A stretch of 64,000 nt of DNA, from positions 28,686 to 92,685 of the forward strand of contig NZ_MAXC01000014.1 in NCBI RefSeq assembly GCF_001693485.1. Direction: 5' to 3'. The position numbers were made by a program, and so were the translations under genes. Origin of the DNA: Bradyrhizobium sp. LMTR 3 (GTDB taxonomy: Bacteria > Pseudomonadota > Alphaproteobacteria > Rhizobiales > Xanthobacteraceae). Shown here one piece after another: positions 1-9,779 of the stretch. The notes below the pieces were generated by a model that was not told the origin of the DNA, did not search any database, and was given only the letters and a program-made list of their open reading frames with translations. How positions within the stretch are numbered: position 1 is the stretch's first letter; every line of letters begins with the position of its first letter.

Positions 1-3000
1 GTCGATCAGGAGATAGATCACCGGCGTCGTGTACAACGTCATGATCTGCGAGACGAACAGTCCGCCGATAATCGTGATGCCGAGCGGCCGGCGCAGCTCG
101 GTGCCGGGGCCGGTGGCGATGACCAGCGGAATGCCGGCAAACAAGGCCGCCATCGTCGTCATCAGGATCGGCCGGAAGCGGGCGCGGCAGGCCTCGAAGA
201 TCGCGTCCGCCGACGACAGGCCGCGGTGGCGCTCGGCGTCGAGCGCGAAATCCACCATCATGATGCCGTTCTTCTTGACGATGCCGATCAGCAGGATAAT
301 GCCGACAAAGGCGATCACGGTCAGCGGCGTATTGGTCACCTGCAGCGCCAGCAGCGCGCCGAGGCCTGCGGACGGCAGGGTCGAGATGATCGTGATCGGA
401 TGGGCGAGGCTCTCATAGAGCACGCCGAGCACGATATACATCGCCACCAGCGCACCGAGGATCAGCAGCGGCTGCCGCCCACTGGTCTTGTTGAAATCGC
501 CGGCACTGCCGTCGAAACTGCCGCGGATGCCCTCCGGCATATGCAGCTCCTCGACCGCGCGCTGGATATTGGAGGTCGCGACCTCCAGCGGCACATCGGG
601 CAGCAAATTGAACGAGACCGTCGTCGAGGGGAACGATTGCGAGTGGTACACCGCAAGCGGCGACAGGCCGCGCTGGTAGCGCACCACGGCCGATAGCGGC
701 ACCTGGGCGTCGTTGGCGCCCGCCACGTAAATCCGCTCCAAATTGGAAGGATCACTCTGGAATTTCGGGTCGATCTCCAGCACCACCATGTACTGGTTGC
801 GCTGGGTATAGATGATCGAAATCTGGCGCTGCGCGAAGGCGTTGTTCAGGGCGTTGTCGATGTCCTGGACGCTAACGCCGAGGCTCGAGGCGGTCTTGCG
901 GTCAATCACCAGCGACAATTGCAGCCCGCCGGGGTCGCGGTCGCTGGAAATGTCGGTGATGCCCTCCACCGTCTCCATGCGCTTGGCGACCAGCGGCGCC
1001 CATTTCTGCAGGAGCTCGAGATTCGTGCTCGACAGCGTATACTGGTAATCGGAATCGCTTTGCCGGCCGCCGGTGCGGAGGTCCTGTGCCGCGAACATGA
1101 ACAGGCGGATGCCGGCGACCCGATAGAGATTTCTGCGCAGGCGATCGATCACCTGCGCCGTCGACATGCCGGCTCGCTCCTCCGGCGGCTTCAGGCTGAT
1201 GAACATGGTGCCGCGGTTGGAGCCGCCGCCGCCCGGACCGGCGGTGCCGCCGAGCGAAGAGCCGATGGCGGCGACCGCCGGATCGGCCATCACGATATCG
1301 GCCAGTTGCTGCTGCAGCCCGAGCATCGCCTGGAACGATGTATCGGGAGATGCGCGCGTGGCGCCGATCACAAGACCGCTGTCGTCGGTCGGGAAGTAGC
1401 CTTTCGGCGTCTTGATATAGAGCACCACCGTCAGCGCAATGGTGGCAAAGAACACGAGCAGGGTCAGGAACGGGAAGCCGAGCACCGCCCGCAGCGTCCA
1501 GGTGTAGAAGGAAACGATGCGCGACAGCGTGCCCTCGACCAGCCGGTCGAACCAGGTCGCGCGATCGGAAGTCGCTTCCTTGATATAATGCGCGCAGATC
1601 ATCGGCGTGATCGTGAGCGACACGACAGTCGACACCACGATGGCAAAGGTCAGCGTCAGAGAGAATTCGCGCAACAGCCGGCCGACGATCCCGTCCATGA
1701 AAATCAGCGGCGTGAAGGCCGCGATCAGCGACAGGCTGATCGACAGCACGGTGAAGCCGATCTGCTTGGCGCCTTCCAGCGCCGCCGGATACGGCGCCAT
1801 GCCGTGTTCGAGGTTGCGGTACATGTTCTCGATCATGACGATGGCGTCGTCGACCACGAAGCCGACCGAGATCGCCAACGCCATCAGCGACAGATTGTCG
1901 ATCGAGAAGCCGGCGAGCCACATGCCGGCGCAGGTGCCGGCCAGCGCCAGCGGCACCGAAACGCCGGCCGCAATGGTCGGCGTCAGCCGCCGCAGGAACG
2001 CGAACACCACCACCATGACGAGAAATGCCGTCGCCAGCAGCGTGTACTGCATGTCGAGCACGCTGGCGCGGATGGTGCCGGTGCGGTCGACGAGCGTCGA
2101 AATTTCCACCCCTCCCGGCAGCCACTGCTTCAGTTCCGGCAACACCGCCTTCACCCGATCGACAGTATCGATCACGTTGGCATCGCCCTGCTTGGTGATC
2201 TGGATCAGGACCGCCGGCTGCTTGTTGAACCAGGCGATCGAGCGGCTGTTGCGGACGGAATCCTCGACCTCGGCGACGTCGGCGAGGCGGACGAAATTGC
2301 CGGCCGAGCTCTTGATGATGATGTCGCGGAATTCGGCCGCGGTGCGCATCTGCTTGTTGGTCGAGATCGTCTCGCTCTGGCGGCCGCCGTTGAAAATGCC
2401 GACTGGTCCCAGCGGATTGGCGTTGATGATGGCGAGCCGCACGTCGTCGGTGGCAATCCCGGCATTCGACAGCGCCACCGGGTTCAGCGCAATCCGTACT
2501 GCCGGCTGGTCGGCGCCGGTGACGTTGACTTCGCCTACGCCCGGAACCTGCGAGATGCGCTGCGCAATCACGGTATCGGCGACGTCGTACATCGCACTCG
2601 TCGTCAGCGTCTTCGACGTCAGCGCCAGCACGAACACCGGGGCGGCTGCGGGATTGGCCTTGCGGAATCGCGGCAACGACGGCAGGTCGGTCGGCAGATC
2701 GGCCAGCGAGGCGTTGATCGCCGCCTGCACGTCGCGCGCGGCGCGGTCGATGTTGCGGCCGATCGAGAATTGCAACTGGATGCTGGTGGTGCCGAGCGAA
2801 CTGGTCGAGGTGATCCGGTCAAGGCCTGCAATCTGGCCGAGCCGGCGTTCCAGCGGCGCGGCAACCGTCGAGGCCATCACGGAAGGATCGGCGCCGGGAC
2901 GGGTGGCGGACACCCGGATCATCGGGAAGTCGACGTTGGGCACCGACGAGACCGGCAGAAAAACATAGGCGACCATGCCGACCAGGAAGAGCCCGATCGC

Positions 3001-3054
3001 CAGCAGCGTGGTACCAACCGGCCGGCGGATGAAGGGCTCCGAGATCGATGCCAT
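1..3054 (-). CDS. mdtC: RND multidrug efflux pump, MdtC-like (C-terminus cut by window edge)
   Basis: Inner-membrane proton-driven RND pump subunit, the last gene of a four-gene efflux operon. The ATG at 3054 directly abuts the stop of the upstream pump gene at 3055. It reads MASISEPFIRRPVGTTLL, the usual RND N-terminus with the first membrane helix, and stays open for 1018 codons to base 1. The last visible residues, LYTTPVIYLLID, are the conserved end of the final helix, so only about 20-40 residues are missing. The strand below it is full of spurious long open frames caused by high GC. Two different RND subunits after one membrane-fusion protein is the MdtABC pattern, in which MdtB and MdtC form a heterotrimer. 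The substrate cannot be told from sequence; the family exports bile salts, novobiocin and flavonoid-like compounds. Confidence 0.93.
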   Translation of the reverse strand, partial: MASISEPFIRRPVGTTLLAIGLFLVGMVAYVFLPVSSVPNVDFPMIRVSATRPGADPSVMASTVAAPLERRLGQIAGLDRITSTSSLGTTSIQLQFSIGRNIDRAARDVQAAINASLADLPTDLPSLPRFRKANPAAAPVFVLALTSKTLTTSAMYDVADTVIAQRISQVPGVGEVNVTGADQPAVRIALNPVALSNAGIATDDVRLAIINANPLGPVGIFNGGRQSETISTNKQMRTAAEFRDIIIKSSAGNFVRLADVAEVEDSVRNSRSIAWFNKQPAVLIQITKQGDANVIDTVDRVKAVLPELKQWLPGGVEISTLVDRTGTIRASVLDMQYTLLATAFLVMVVVFAFLRRLTPTIAAGVSVPLALAGTCAGMWLAGFSIDNLSLMALAISVGFVVDDAIVMIENMYRNLEHGMAPYPAALEGAKQIGFTVLSISLSLIAAFTPLIFMDGIVGRLLREFSLTLTFAIVVSTVVSLTITPMICAHYIKEATSDRATWFDRLVEGTLSRIVSFYTWTLRAVLGFPFLTLLVFFATIALTVVLYIKTPKGYFPTDDSGLVIGATRASPDTSFQAMLGLQQQLADIVMADPAVAAIGSSLGGTAGPGGGGSNRGTMFISLKPPEERAGMSTAQVIDRLRRNLYRVAGIRLFMFAAQDLRTGGRQSDSDYQYTLSSTNLELLQKWAPLVAKRMETVEGITDISSDRDPGGLQLSLVIDRKTASSLGVSVQDIDNALNNAFAQRQISIIYTQRNQYMVVLEIDPKFQSDPSNLERIYVAGANDAQVPLSAVVRYQRGLSPLAVYHSQSFPSTTVSFNLLPDVPLEVATSNIQRAVEELHMPEGIRGSFDGSAGDFNKTSGRQPLLILGALVAMYIVLGVLYESLAHPITIISTLPSAGLGALLALQVTNTPLTVIAFVGIILLIGIVKKNGIMMVDFALDAERHRGLSSADAIFEACRARFRPILMTTMAALFAGIPLVIATGPGTELRRPLGITIIGGLFVSQIMTLYTTPVIYLLID

Positions 3055-6000
3055 CTACTGCATCCCCTCGGTGGCACCGGCAACCGTGGGTCCGGGGGGC
3101 CCGGGGTCCGGCACCGCCTTCTCGATTTTCCGGTTGAGCCGGTCGAGCGCCAGGTAAATCACCGGCGTCGTATAGAGCGTCAGCAACTGGCTCAGCAGCA
3201 AGCCGCCGATGATGGAAATGCCGAGCGGAAAGCGCAATTCTGCGCCGGTACCGCTTTCGATCGCCAGCGGCAGCGCACCGAACAGCGCCGCCAGCGTCGT
3301 CATCATAATGGGGCGGAAGCGCAACAGGCAAGCCTGCACGATGGCTTCGTTCGGCGACATGCCCTGATGCCGCTCGGCTTCGAGCGCGAAGTCGATCATC
3401 ATGATCGCGTTCTTCTTGACGATGCCCATCAACAGGATGATGCCGATCAGGCCGATCACCGACAGGTCCTGCCCGAACAGCATCAGCGCCAGAATGGCGC
3501 CGACGCCGGCGGACGGCAGCGTCGAGAGAATGGTGATCGGGTGAATGTAGCTCTCATAGAGAACGCCGAGCACGATGTAGATGGTAACGATCGCCGCCAG
3601 AATGAGCCATGGCTGGCCGGCCAGCGACTTGGAGAATTCGGCCGCATCGCCCGAGTAGACGCCGACGATGCTGCCGGGCATGCCGATCCTGGTCTCGATC
3701 TGCTTGACCGCCTCGACGGCATCGCCCAACGCCTCGCCGGGGGCGAGGTTGAAACTGAGCGAGACGGCCGGAAACTGCGCGAGATGCGAGATCGCCAGCG
3801 GCGCGGTGGTGCGGGTCAGCGTCGCCACCGCCGACAGCGGCACCTGGGCGCCGGGCGCGCCGGCGGTCGTGCTCGCGGCCCCCGGGAGATAGAGTTTCGA
3901 CAGGATCGACGGATCGCGCTGGTACATCGGCATCGCCTCCAGCACGACGCGATACTGGTTGGCCTGGCCGTAGATCGTCGAAATCTGCCGCTGCGCAAAG
4001 GCGTCGTTGAGGGTGTCGTTGACCGCCTGGAGGCTGACGCCGAGCTGGCCGGCGCGTTGACGATCGATGTTGAGCGCGGCGCGCAAGCCGCCCTCCTGCG
4101 CTTCCGACGAGACATCGCGGAACAGCGGATCCCGGCGCATCTCGGCAATGAGCTTCTGCGACCACAACGAGACCTGCGCGGCATCGGTGCCGGTCAGCGT
4201 ATACTGGTACTGCGAGCGGCTCGACTGGGTCGAGATCTGCACGTCCTGCACCGGCTGGAAATAGATCGTCATGCCGGGAATTTTCGCCGTACGCTGTTTC
4301 AGCCGGTCGACCACCACGGAAATATCATCGTGCCGCTCGCCGCGCGGCCTGAGCGTCATCACCAGACGTCCGACATTGGTGGTCGGATTGACCGATCCGG
4401 CCCCGATCACGGAGACGACGCCGATCACGTCCGGATCGGCCTGGATCGCGGCCGCCGCCGTCGCCTGCCGGCTTTGCATCTCGGCAAAGGAGACGTCGGG
4501 ACCGGCCTCGGTCACTGCGGTGATCGAGGCCGTATCCTGCAGCGGCAGAAAGCCCTTCGGCGCGATCACGTACATGACTAGCGTCGCGGCGATGGTGGCG
4601 AACGTCACCACGAGGGTCGCGCGCTGGCGCTGCAGCACCCATAGCAGCGTGCGATGGTAGAAGGCGACCATGCGATCGATGAAGCGGCTGACGGCGGCAA
4701 GCCCCGGGACCGTCATCTCTTCCCCAACATGCTTCAATAGCCGCGAACACATCATCGGCGTCAGCGTCAGCGAGACGATCGCCGAGGTCACGACCGCAAT
4801 CGTCAGCGTCAGCGCAAATTCGCGGAACATGCGCCCGACCAGCCCGGACATGAACAGCAGCGGGATGAAGACCGCGATCAGCGACACCGTCAGCGAGATC
4901 ACGGTAAAGCCGATTTCACTGGCGCCCTTCAGCGACGCCTCCATCACCGACTCGCCGTCCTCCATGTGACGGACGATGTTCTCGATCATCACGATGGCGT
5001 CGTCGACCACGAATCCTGTGCCGATCGTCAGCGCCATCAGCGACAGGTTGTCGAGGCTGAAGCCGGAAAAATACATGATGCCGAAGCTCGTGATCAGCGA
5101 CAGCGGCAGCGCCACGCCCGCGATCAGGGTCGCGCGCAGCGACCGCAGGAACAGCAACACCACCAGCGTCACCAGCACCACGGAAAGGATCAGCGTGAAC
5201 TGGACATCTCGCACCGAGGCGCGGATGGTGACGGTGCGGTCGGAGACGATGGTCAGATTGACGCCGGCCGGAATCGCGCGCTGCACCTTGGGTATTTCGT
5301 CGCGGATCTGCCTGACGACCTCGATGACGTTGGCGCCGGGCTGGCGCTGGATGTCGATGATGACGGCCGGCGTGCCCTGATACCAGCCGCCGGTGCGATC
5401 GTTCTCCAGCCCGTCGATGATGGTGGCGACGTCGCCGATCGTGACAGGTGAGCCGTTGCGATAGGCGATGATGATGGGCTTGTAGGCCTCCGCCGCCGCA
5501 ATCTGGTCGTTGGCGGCAATGGTGTAGGCCTGCTGTGCGCCGTCGAGTGATCCCTTCGGCCCTGAGACGTTGGCGCCCGCGATGGCGTTGCGCAGATCCT
5601 CCATCGAGATGCCATAGGCGGCGAGCCGCGCCAGATCGGCCTGCACCCGCACCGCAGGCTTGAGCCCGCCGAGGATCGCAACCCGTCCGACGCCGGAAAT
5701 CTGGCTGAGCCGCTGTCCCAGGATCGTGTCGGCGATATCGCTCATGGCGCGCAGCGAAATCGTCTCCGACGTCAGCGCCAGTGTCAGGACCGGCGCATCC
5801 GCCGGGTTTACCTTGGCGTAGGTCGGCGGATACGGCAGATTCCTCGGCAGGATACCCGCCGCTGCGTTGATGGCCGCCTGCACGTCCTGGGTGGCGCCGT
5901 CGATGTCGCGGTTGAGGTCGAACTGCAGCGAGATCTGGCTGACGCCGAACGAGGAGGTCGACTGCATCGAGGACAGCGACGGAATCTGCCCGAGCTGGCG

Positions 6001-6204
6001 CTCCAGCGGCGCCGTGATGAGCGAGGCGACCACGTCGGGGCTGGCACCCGGCAGTTGCGTCGTCACCTGCACGGTCGGGAAATCGACCTGCGGCAGCGCC
6101 GACACCGGCAGCGCCCAGTAGCCCAGCGCGCCGCCGATCATCAGCGCGATCCCGAGTAGCGAGGTCGCGATCGGCCGGCGGATGAACGGTTCGGAGACGC
6201 TCAT
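3055..6204 (-). CDS. mdtB: RND multidrug efflux pump, MdtB-like
   Basis: Complete 1049-residue RND pump, the normal length for the AcrB/MdtB family. It starts MSVSEPFIRRPIATSLLG and carries the PLERQLGQI motif of the porter domain, a helical block around residues 340-540, and a second block at about 870-1030 ending LYTTPVIYLALDRLNRKIEK. It lies 48 bases after the membrane-fusion gene and is followed without a gap by the second pump gene, so the two pumps should be made together and probably assemble as a mixed trimer. Assignment to B rather than C rests on gene order and on the MSVSEPFIRRPIATSLL start typical of MdtB. Confidence 0.93.
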   Translation of the reverse strand: MSVSEPFIRRPIATSLLGIALMIGGALGYWALPVSALPQVDFPTVQVTTQLPGASPDVVASLITAPLERQLGQIPSLSSMQSTSSFGVSQISLQFDLNRDIDGATQDVQAAINAAAGILPRNLPYPPTYAKVNPADAPVLTLALTSETISLRAMSDIADTILGQRLSQISGVGRVAILGGLKPAVRVQADLARLAAYGISMEDLRNAIAGANVSGPKGSLDGAQQAYTIAANDQIAAAEAYKPIIIAYRNGSPVTIGDVATIIDGLENDRTGGWYQGTPAVIIDIQRQPGANVIEVVRQIRDEIPKVQRAIPAGVNLTIVSDRTVTIRASVRDVQFTLILSVVLVTLVVLLFLRSLRATLIAGVALPLSLITSFGIMYFSGFSLDNLSLMALTIGTGFVVDDAIVMIENIVRHMEDGESVMEASLKGASEIGFTVISLTVSLIAVFIPLLFMSGLVGRMFREFALTLTIAVVTSAIVSLTLTPMMCSRLLKHVGEEMTVPGLAAVSRFIDRMVAFYHRTLLWVLQRQRATLVVTFATIAATLVMYVIAPKGFLPLQDTASITAVTEAGPDVSFAEMQSRQATAAAAIQADPDVIGVVSVIGAGSVNPTTNVGRLVMTLRPRGERHDDISVVVDRLKQRTAKIPGMTIYFQPVQDVQISTQSSRSQYQYTLTGTDAAQVSLWSQKLIAEMRRDPLFRDVSSEAQEGGLRAALNIDRQRAGQLGVSLQAVNDTLNDAFAQRQISTIYGQANQYRVVLEAMPMYQRDPSILSKLYLPGAASTTAGAPGAQVPLSAVATLTRTTAPLAISHLAQFPAVSLSFNLAPGEALGDAVEAVKQIETRIGMPGSIVGVYSGDAAEFSKSLAGQPWLILAAIVTIYIVLGVLYESYIHPITILSTLPSAGVGAILALMLFGQDLSVIGLIGIILLMGIVKKNAIMMIDFALEAERHQGMSPNEAIVQACLLRFRPIMMTTLAALFGALPLAIESGTGAELRFPLGISIIGGLLLSQLLTLYTTPVIYLALDRLNRKIEKAVPDPGPPGPTVAGATEGMQ

Positions 6205-6252
6205 GGTTGCGTGCTCACTTTACGAATTCATTTCAGGCGCGCGGCGCAGCGA

Positions 6253-7656
6253 TCATGGCTGCGACTTCGCAGCGCCGCCGCGCGCCGGCTCGACAGGTGC
6301 CGGGCCGGTTTGTCCCTTTTGATCGCCCTCGCCGCGCTCGCGCTTGCCTCGGCGCTCGCCATCGGTTGCTTGACCCTCCTTGCCCGGACCTGCCTTGGAG
6401 TCTCCCTTGGCATCGGGGCTGCGGCTGCGCTTGCGCGGCGCGAGGTCGGCGGTTGGCGCCCTGTCGTCGGTGCCAATCAAGACCTTGGCGCCGTCAGACA
6501 AATTGGCAAAGCCGGTGGTCACCACGCGGTCGGAGATCGAAAGCCCGCTCGCGATGACGGCATCGTTCTCGTTCTGCTGCGTCACCACGACCGGCTTGGC
6601 GGTCGCGACATTGTCGGGGCCGATCACATAGCTGAATGTCCCAAGCGGACCACGTTGCACCGCCGAGCTCGGCACCACGATCGCCTTCTCCAGCGTTTCG
6701 ACCTTCAGCCGCACATTGACGAACTGTCCGGGCCAGAGCTGGAATTTGGCGTTGGGAAACTCCGCCTTCAGCTTCAGCGTGCCGGTGGTCGGATCGACCT
6801 GGTTGTCGATGCCTTTGAGCGTACCGGTGTCGATGACGGTCACGCCGTCATTGCCGAACACGTCCACCGCCAGCACGCCTCCGGCAGCGGCAGCGTTGAC
6901 CCGCACGATCTGCTGCTGCGGCAGGCTGAACTGCACCGCGATCGGCTGCAGTTGGGTGATGATGACCAGCCCGGTGACGTCGGAGGCGCGGATGATGTTG
7001 CCCTGATCGACCTGGCGCAGGCCGGCGCGCCCAGACAACGGCGCGATGACCTTGGTATAGCCGAGCATCGCCTTGGCATTGTCGATCGCGGCCTGATCGG
7101 CCTGCACCAGCGCTTCCTGCTGGGCGACCACGGCGCGCTGCGTATCGGCCTGCTGCTTGGAGCCGGCATTCGAGGCGGCGAGCTGCTGATAGCGCGCCAG
7201 ATCGAGCTTCTGGTTGGCGAGCAGCGCTTCGTCCTGCGCCTTCTTCGCCACCGCTTGATCGTACTGCGCCTGGTAGATCACGGGATCGATTTCGGCCAGC
7301 ACGTCGCCCTGCTTGACGTCCTGACCTTCGACGAAGTTCACCTTGATCAGCTTGCCGTCGACCTGGGCGCGCACCGTCACCGTGTTCAGCGCGCGGACCG
7401 AGCCCACGGCATCGAGATATACAGGCACATCCTGCGTGCGGGGCATGGCCGCCAGCACCGGCACCGGGAGATCGGGACGTGCGCCGGGCCCGCCACGGCC
7501 GGTCTGCTTCTGCTGAAAGGCGTTCCAGCCGAGATAGCCGAGCCCGCCGAGGATCAACAGCGTGATCGAAAGCGACACCATCCGCCGGCCAATGCCGCGC
7601 ACGACGCGCTTGCGCGCCGTCTTCGGGTCGTCCTTCACTTCCGGCTTAAAGAGCAT
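6253..7656 (-). CDS. mdtA: RND efflux membrane-fusion (periplasmic adaptor) protein, MdtA-like
   Basis: Periplasmic adaptor linking the inner-membrane pumps to the outer-membrane channel. The 467-residue protein has a basic cytoplasmic start (MLFKPEVKDDPKTARKR), one N-terminal membrane anchor, then the barrel-sandwich/lipoyl halves around residues 85-130 and 200-260 flanking an alanine- and glutamine-rich coiled-coil hairpin. Its C-terminus is low-complexity and charged (Lys, Gly, Glu, Arg rich). The reading frame is open upstream to 7755, but the ATG at 7656 is preferred because it gives only an 11-base overlap with the outer-membrane channel gene and yields a normal N-terminus. Overlap implies translational coupling. 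Confidence 0.9.
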   Translation of the reverse strand: MLFKPEVKDDPKTARKRVVRGIGRRMVSLSITLLILGGLGYLGWNAFQQKQTGRGGPGARPDLPVPVLAAMPRTQDVPVYLDAVGSVRALNTVTVRAQVDGKLIKVNFVEGQDVKQGDVLAEIDPVIYQAQYDQAVAKKAQDEALLANQKLDLARYQQLAASNAGSKQQADTQRAVVAQQEALVQADQAAIDNAKAMLGYTKVIAPLSGRAGLRQVDQGNIIRASDVTGLVIITQLQPIAVQFSLPQQQIVRVNAAAAGGVLAVDVFGNDGVTVIDTGTLKGIDNQVDPTTGTLKLKAEFPNAKFQLWPGQFVNVRLKVETLEKAIVVPSSAVQRGPLGTFSYVIGPDNVATAKPVVVTQQNENDAVIASGLSISDRVVTTGFANLSDGAKVLIGTDDRAPTADLAPRKRSRSPDAKGDSKAGPGKEGQATDGERRGKRERGEGDQKGQTGPAPVEPARGGAAKSQP

Positions 7657-9133
7657 CGACCGGCCTTTCCATCCTGGGCTCCCAGCCGCCCCCCAGCGCC
7701 TGATAGAGGCTGACAATTGCCAGCAGCCGGGCCAGTTGAGCCTGCGACAGCGCATCCTCGGCCTGGAATAATGTTAGCTGCGTATTTAGCACAACGACGA
7801 TGTCGGCGGTCCCGGCCCGCAACTGCTGCTCGGACAATTCAAACGCCCGCCGCGACGACGCCACGACCTCGCGCTGCAGCCGCAGCCTCTCGGTGGTCTG
7901 GCGGATCGACATCAGGGCATTATCGACATCGGCAAAGGCTTGCACCACCGTCTTGCGGTAGGTCTGCAGCAGTTCATCCTGCAGCGCCTTGGTGAGCTCG
8001 AAATTGCCGAGGATCCTGCCGCCATCGAAGATCGGTTGGGTCAGGCTGCCGACCATGCTGAAGAACGCGGCTTGCGGCTGAAACAGCGCCGTCAACGCCG
8101 AGCTTTGATAACCGCCCTGCCCCGTCAGTTGAATGCTCGGAAAGAACTGCGCGCGGGCGCTGCCGACGTTAGCGGTGGCCGAGGCAAGCTGCGCTTCCTG
8201 GCGACGAATGTCGGGGCGTTGCGTCAGCAACTCGGAAGGCAGGCCCGGCGTGACGCGTGGCGCGGCAATCCGATTGAGGGTTCCGCCGGTGATACGCACG
8301 GATTCTGGCGGACGCGACACCAAGGTCGCCAGCGCGTTGATGTTCTGGTCGAGCGTCTGCCGCAACGGCGGCACCAGCGCGCGCTGGTTGGCCACCACGC
8401 TTTCCTGTTGCGCGACGTCGAGATCGGTACCGGTGCCGGCCTTAAATCGTTCCTTGATGGCGTTCAGGATGCGCTCGGCGCTCGCGATGTTTCGCTGTGC
8501 GGTACGAATCCGGTCCTGCGCGGCGAGCACCTGGAAATAGGCATTGGCGACCGTCGTCAGCGTGGTCAGCGCGATGACGTCGCGGTCAAAACGGCTGGCA
8601 GCCGCGGTCTCCTCCGCCGCCTGGGCGGCGTCGCGGTTCTTGCCCCAGAAATCCAATTCGTAGCTGGCACTGAGCGATGCCGAATAGTTGACCACCTCAC
8701 GGCCGCCAGTGGACAGGCCGCTGGTACTCGAACGAGAGGTGCGGGAATAGCTCTCCGACCCGGAGCCGCTGAGAGTTGGCAGCAACGCGGCGCCGGCGAT
8801 TCGTGCCTGCGCATCGGCCTGCCTGAACCGCGCGGTGGCGGCCGCAATGTCCAGATTGACGGTCTGCGCCTCCTCCATCAGGCCCGTCAGCTCCCGCGAA
8901 CGAAAACCGCGCCACCAGTCGAGCGTCGACGGTGCGTCCGCGGCCTTGGAAAGCCGGGCCGCCTTGTAGCCTTCGGGAATGTCGAGTGCAGGGTCGGGAA
9001 GGTCCTTGGTCAGGATGCAACCCGCGGAGCTGGCGACGAGGCCAAGCACGGCAAGCGATCGCGCCAGCCGCTTGCCGCCCGGAATGAGAACAGGCCAACC
9101 TTCGATCGCAGCAGTTGCAATTCGCTGGGTCAC
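7646..9133 (-). CDS. outer-membrane efflux lipoprotein, NodT/OprM family
   Basis: TolC-like outer-membrane channel of the efflux system, 495 residues. A signal peptide ends in a lipobox with the sequence LVASSAGC, so the mature protein should be lipid-anchored at the cysteine near residue 39. Two repeats of the outer-membrane efflux domain follow (roughly 65-260 and 285-480) with the family motifs FWGKNRDAAQAAEE and TQRPDIRRQEAQLASA. It is the first gene of the operon, which is unusual compared with E. coli mdtABC (no channel gene) but common in Rhizobiales. The ATG at 9133 is the first in the frame before the signal peptide. Confidence 0.9.
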   Translation of the reverse strand: MTQRIATAAIEGWPVLIPGGKRLARSLAVLGLVASSAGCILTKDLPDPALDIPEGYKAARLSKAADAPSTLDWWRGFRSRELTGLMEEAQTVNLDIAAATARFRQADAQARIAGAALLPTLSGSGSESYSRTSRSSTSGLSTGGREVVNYSASLSASYELDFWGKNRDAAQAAEETAAASRFDRDVIALTTLTTVANAYFQVLAAQDRIRTAQRNIASAERILNAIKERFKAGTGTDLDVAQQESVVANQRALVPPLRQTLDQNINALATLVSRPPESVRITGGTLNRIAAPRVTPGLPSELLTQRPDIRRQEAQLASATANVGSARAQFFPSIQLTGQGGYQSSALTALFQPQAAFFSMVGSLTQPIFDGGRILGNFELTKALQDELLQTYRKTVVQAFADVDNALMSIRQTTERLRLQREVVASSRRAFELSEQQLRAGTADIVVVLNTQLTLFQAEDALSQAQLARLLAIVSLYQALGGGWEPRMERPVDAL

Positions 9134-9779
9134 ACCCGTTCTCCACCGGGCAAATCCCGGCCCGGCGCAATTTGAGCGCTTCTCCTGTTGGGCTGCGACA
9201 CGTTCACGGGGGTGATGCTTCCGTTGGAACCGAACCCCGATATTAGCCTTGCGCTCAGCACGCGGACAGCCCCGCGCAGCCTCTCGGCGATCGTGCGTTC
9301 AGGTCCGCAAAGCGGGCGACAAAGAGCTCACTTTCCCTTGTTTTATAGGGTCGGAACGATGTCGGGACGCCGCAGGACCGCCGAATTCTTACGAAGATTT
9401 CATGGGGTTTTTCCCCTGTTCTGACGTCCGACAACCGGCTCGTCGCACGGCGGAGCTCTGGCCTGTGGCCGATTCGAAACTCCGGGAACAGCCACTCCAT
9501 ATCGCACTGTGCGTGCATGCGCGGCTGCAGCCGATCGGCCATCGCTTCAGCTTTTCGCGTGACGAGCCTGCTGATCGATCTGGACGTGGCCGGGTTCGAA
9601 CCGGCCATCGCTGCTGCTCTGCGTCAACCGCGCGGCGCTCTACAGCCTCCACGAGGCATGCGGCCGGTCCCACGGCAGGGGGCGGCCTTCAATACCGGCT
9701 TGGCGAGTGGAAAAATCAACGTTTATACTTCGCCAGCGTTGTCCACCCGTGCCAAGCATTGAAGCAGGGTCGATCGGCC
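9134..9779. other. 646-base divergent intergenic region
   Basis: Separates the efflux operon (minus) from the cyclopropane synthase gene (plus) and must hold promoters for both. No convincing protein is seen; an open frame continues upstream from the synthase to 9249 but its translation is compositionally unlike a protein. It contains a short GGGG-TTTTT-CCCC hairpin near 9403-9416 and a perfect 7-base-pair hairpin at 9587-9607 whose loop GTTCGAA looks like a tRNA T-arm, although the rest of a tRNA could not be folded around it. No clear -35/-10 pair was identified. Confidence 0.5.

Noticed and set aside
5..700. Small plus-strand frames at the left edge (29-418, 226-696)
   Set aside because: They lie antisense to the MdtC-like gene, which is open to base 1 and has clear RND motifs.
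902..4581. Very long open frames on both strands inside the RND genes (for example 919-4581 plus, 1220 residues)
   Set aside because: They are shadows caused by high GC: arginine- and histidine-rich translations with no family motifs, opposite strongly recognised RND pump genes.
9555..9615. A tRNA gene on the minus strand in the efflux/cfa gap
   Set aside because: Only a T-arm-like hairpin was found; acceptor stem, D arm and anticodon stem do not fold with proper spacing.
9249..9779. N-terminal extension of the cyclopropane synthase
   Set aside because: The frame is open, but composition is unlike the protein body and family length fits a start at 9780.
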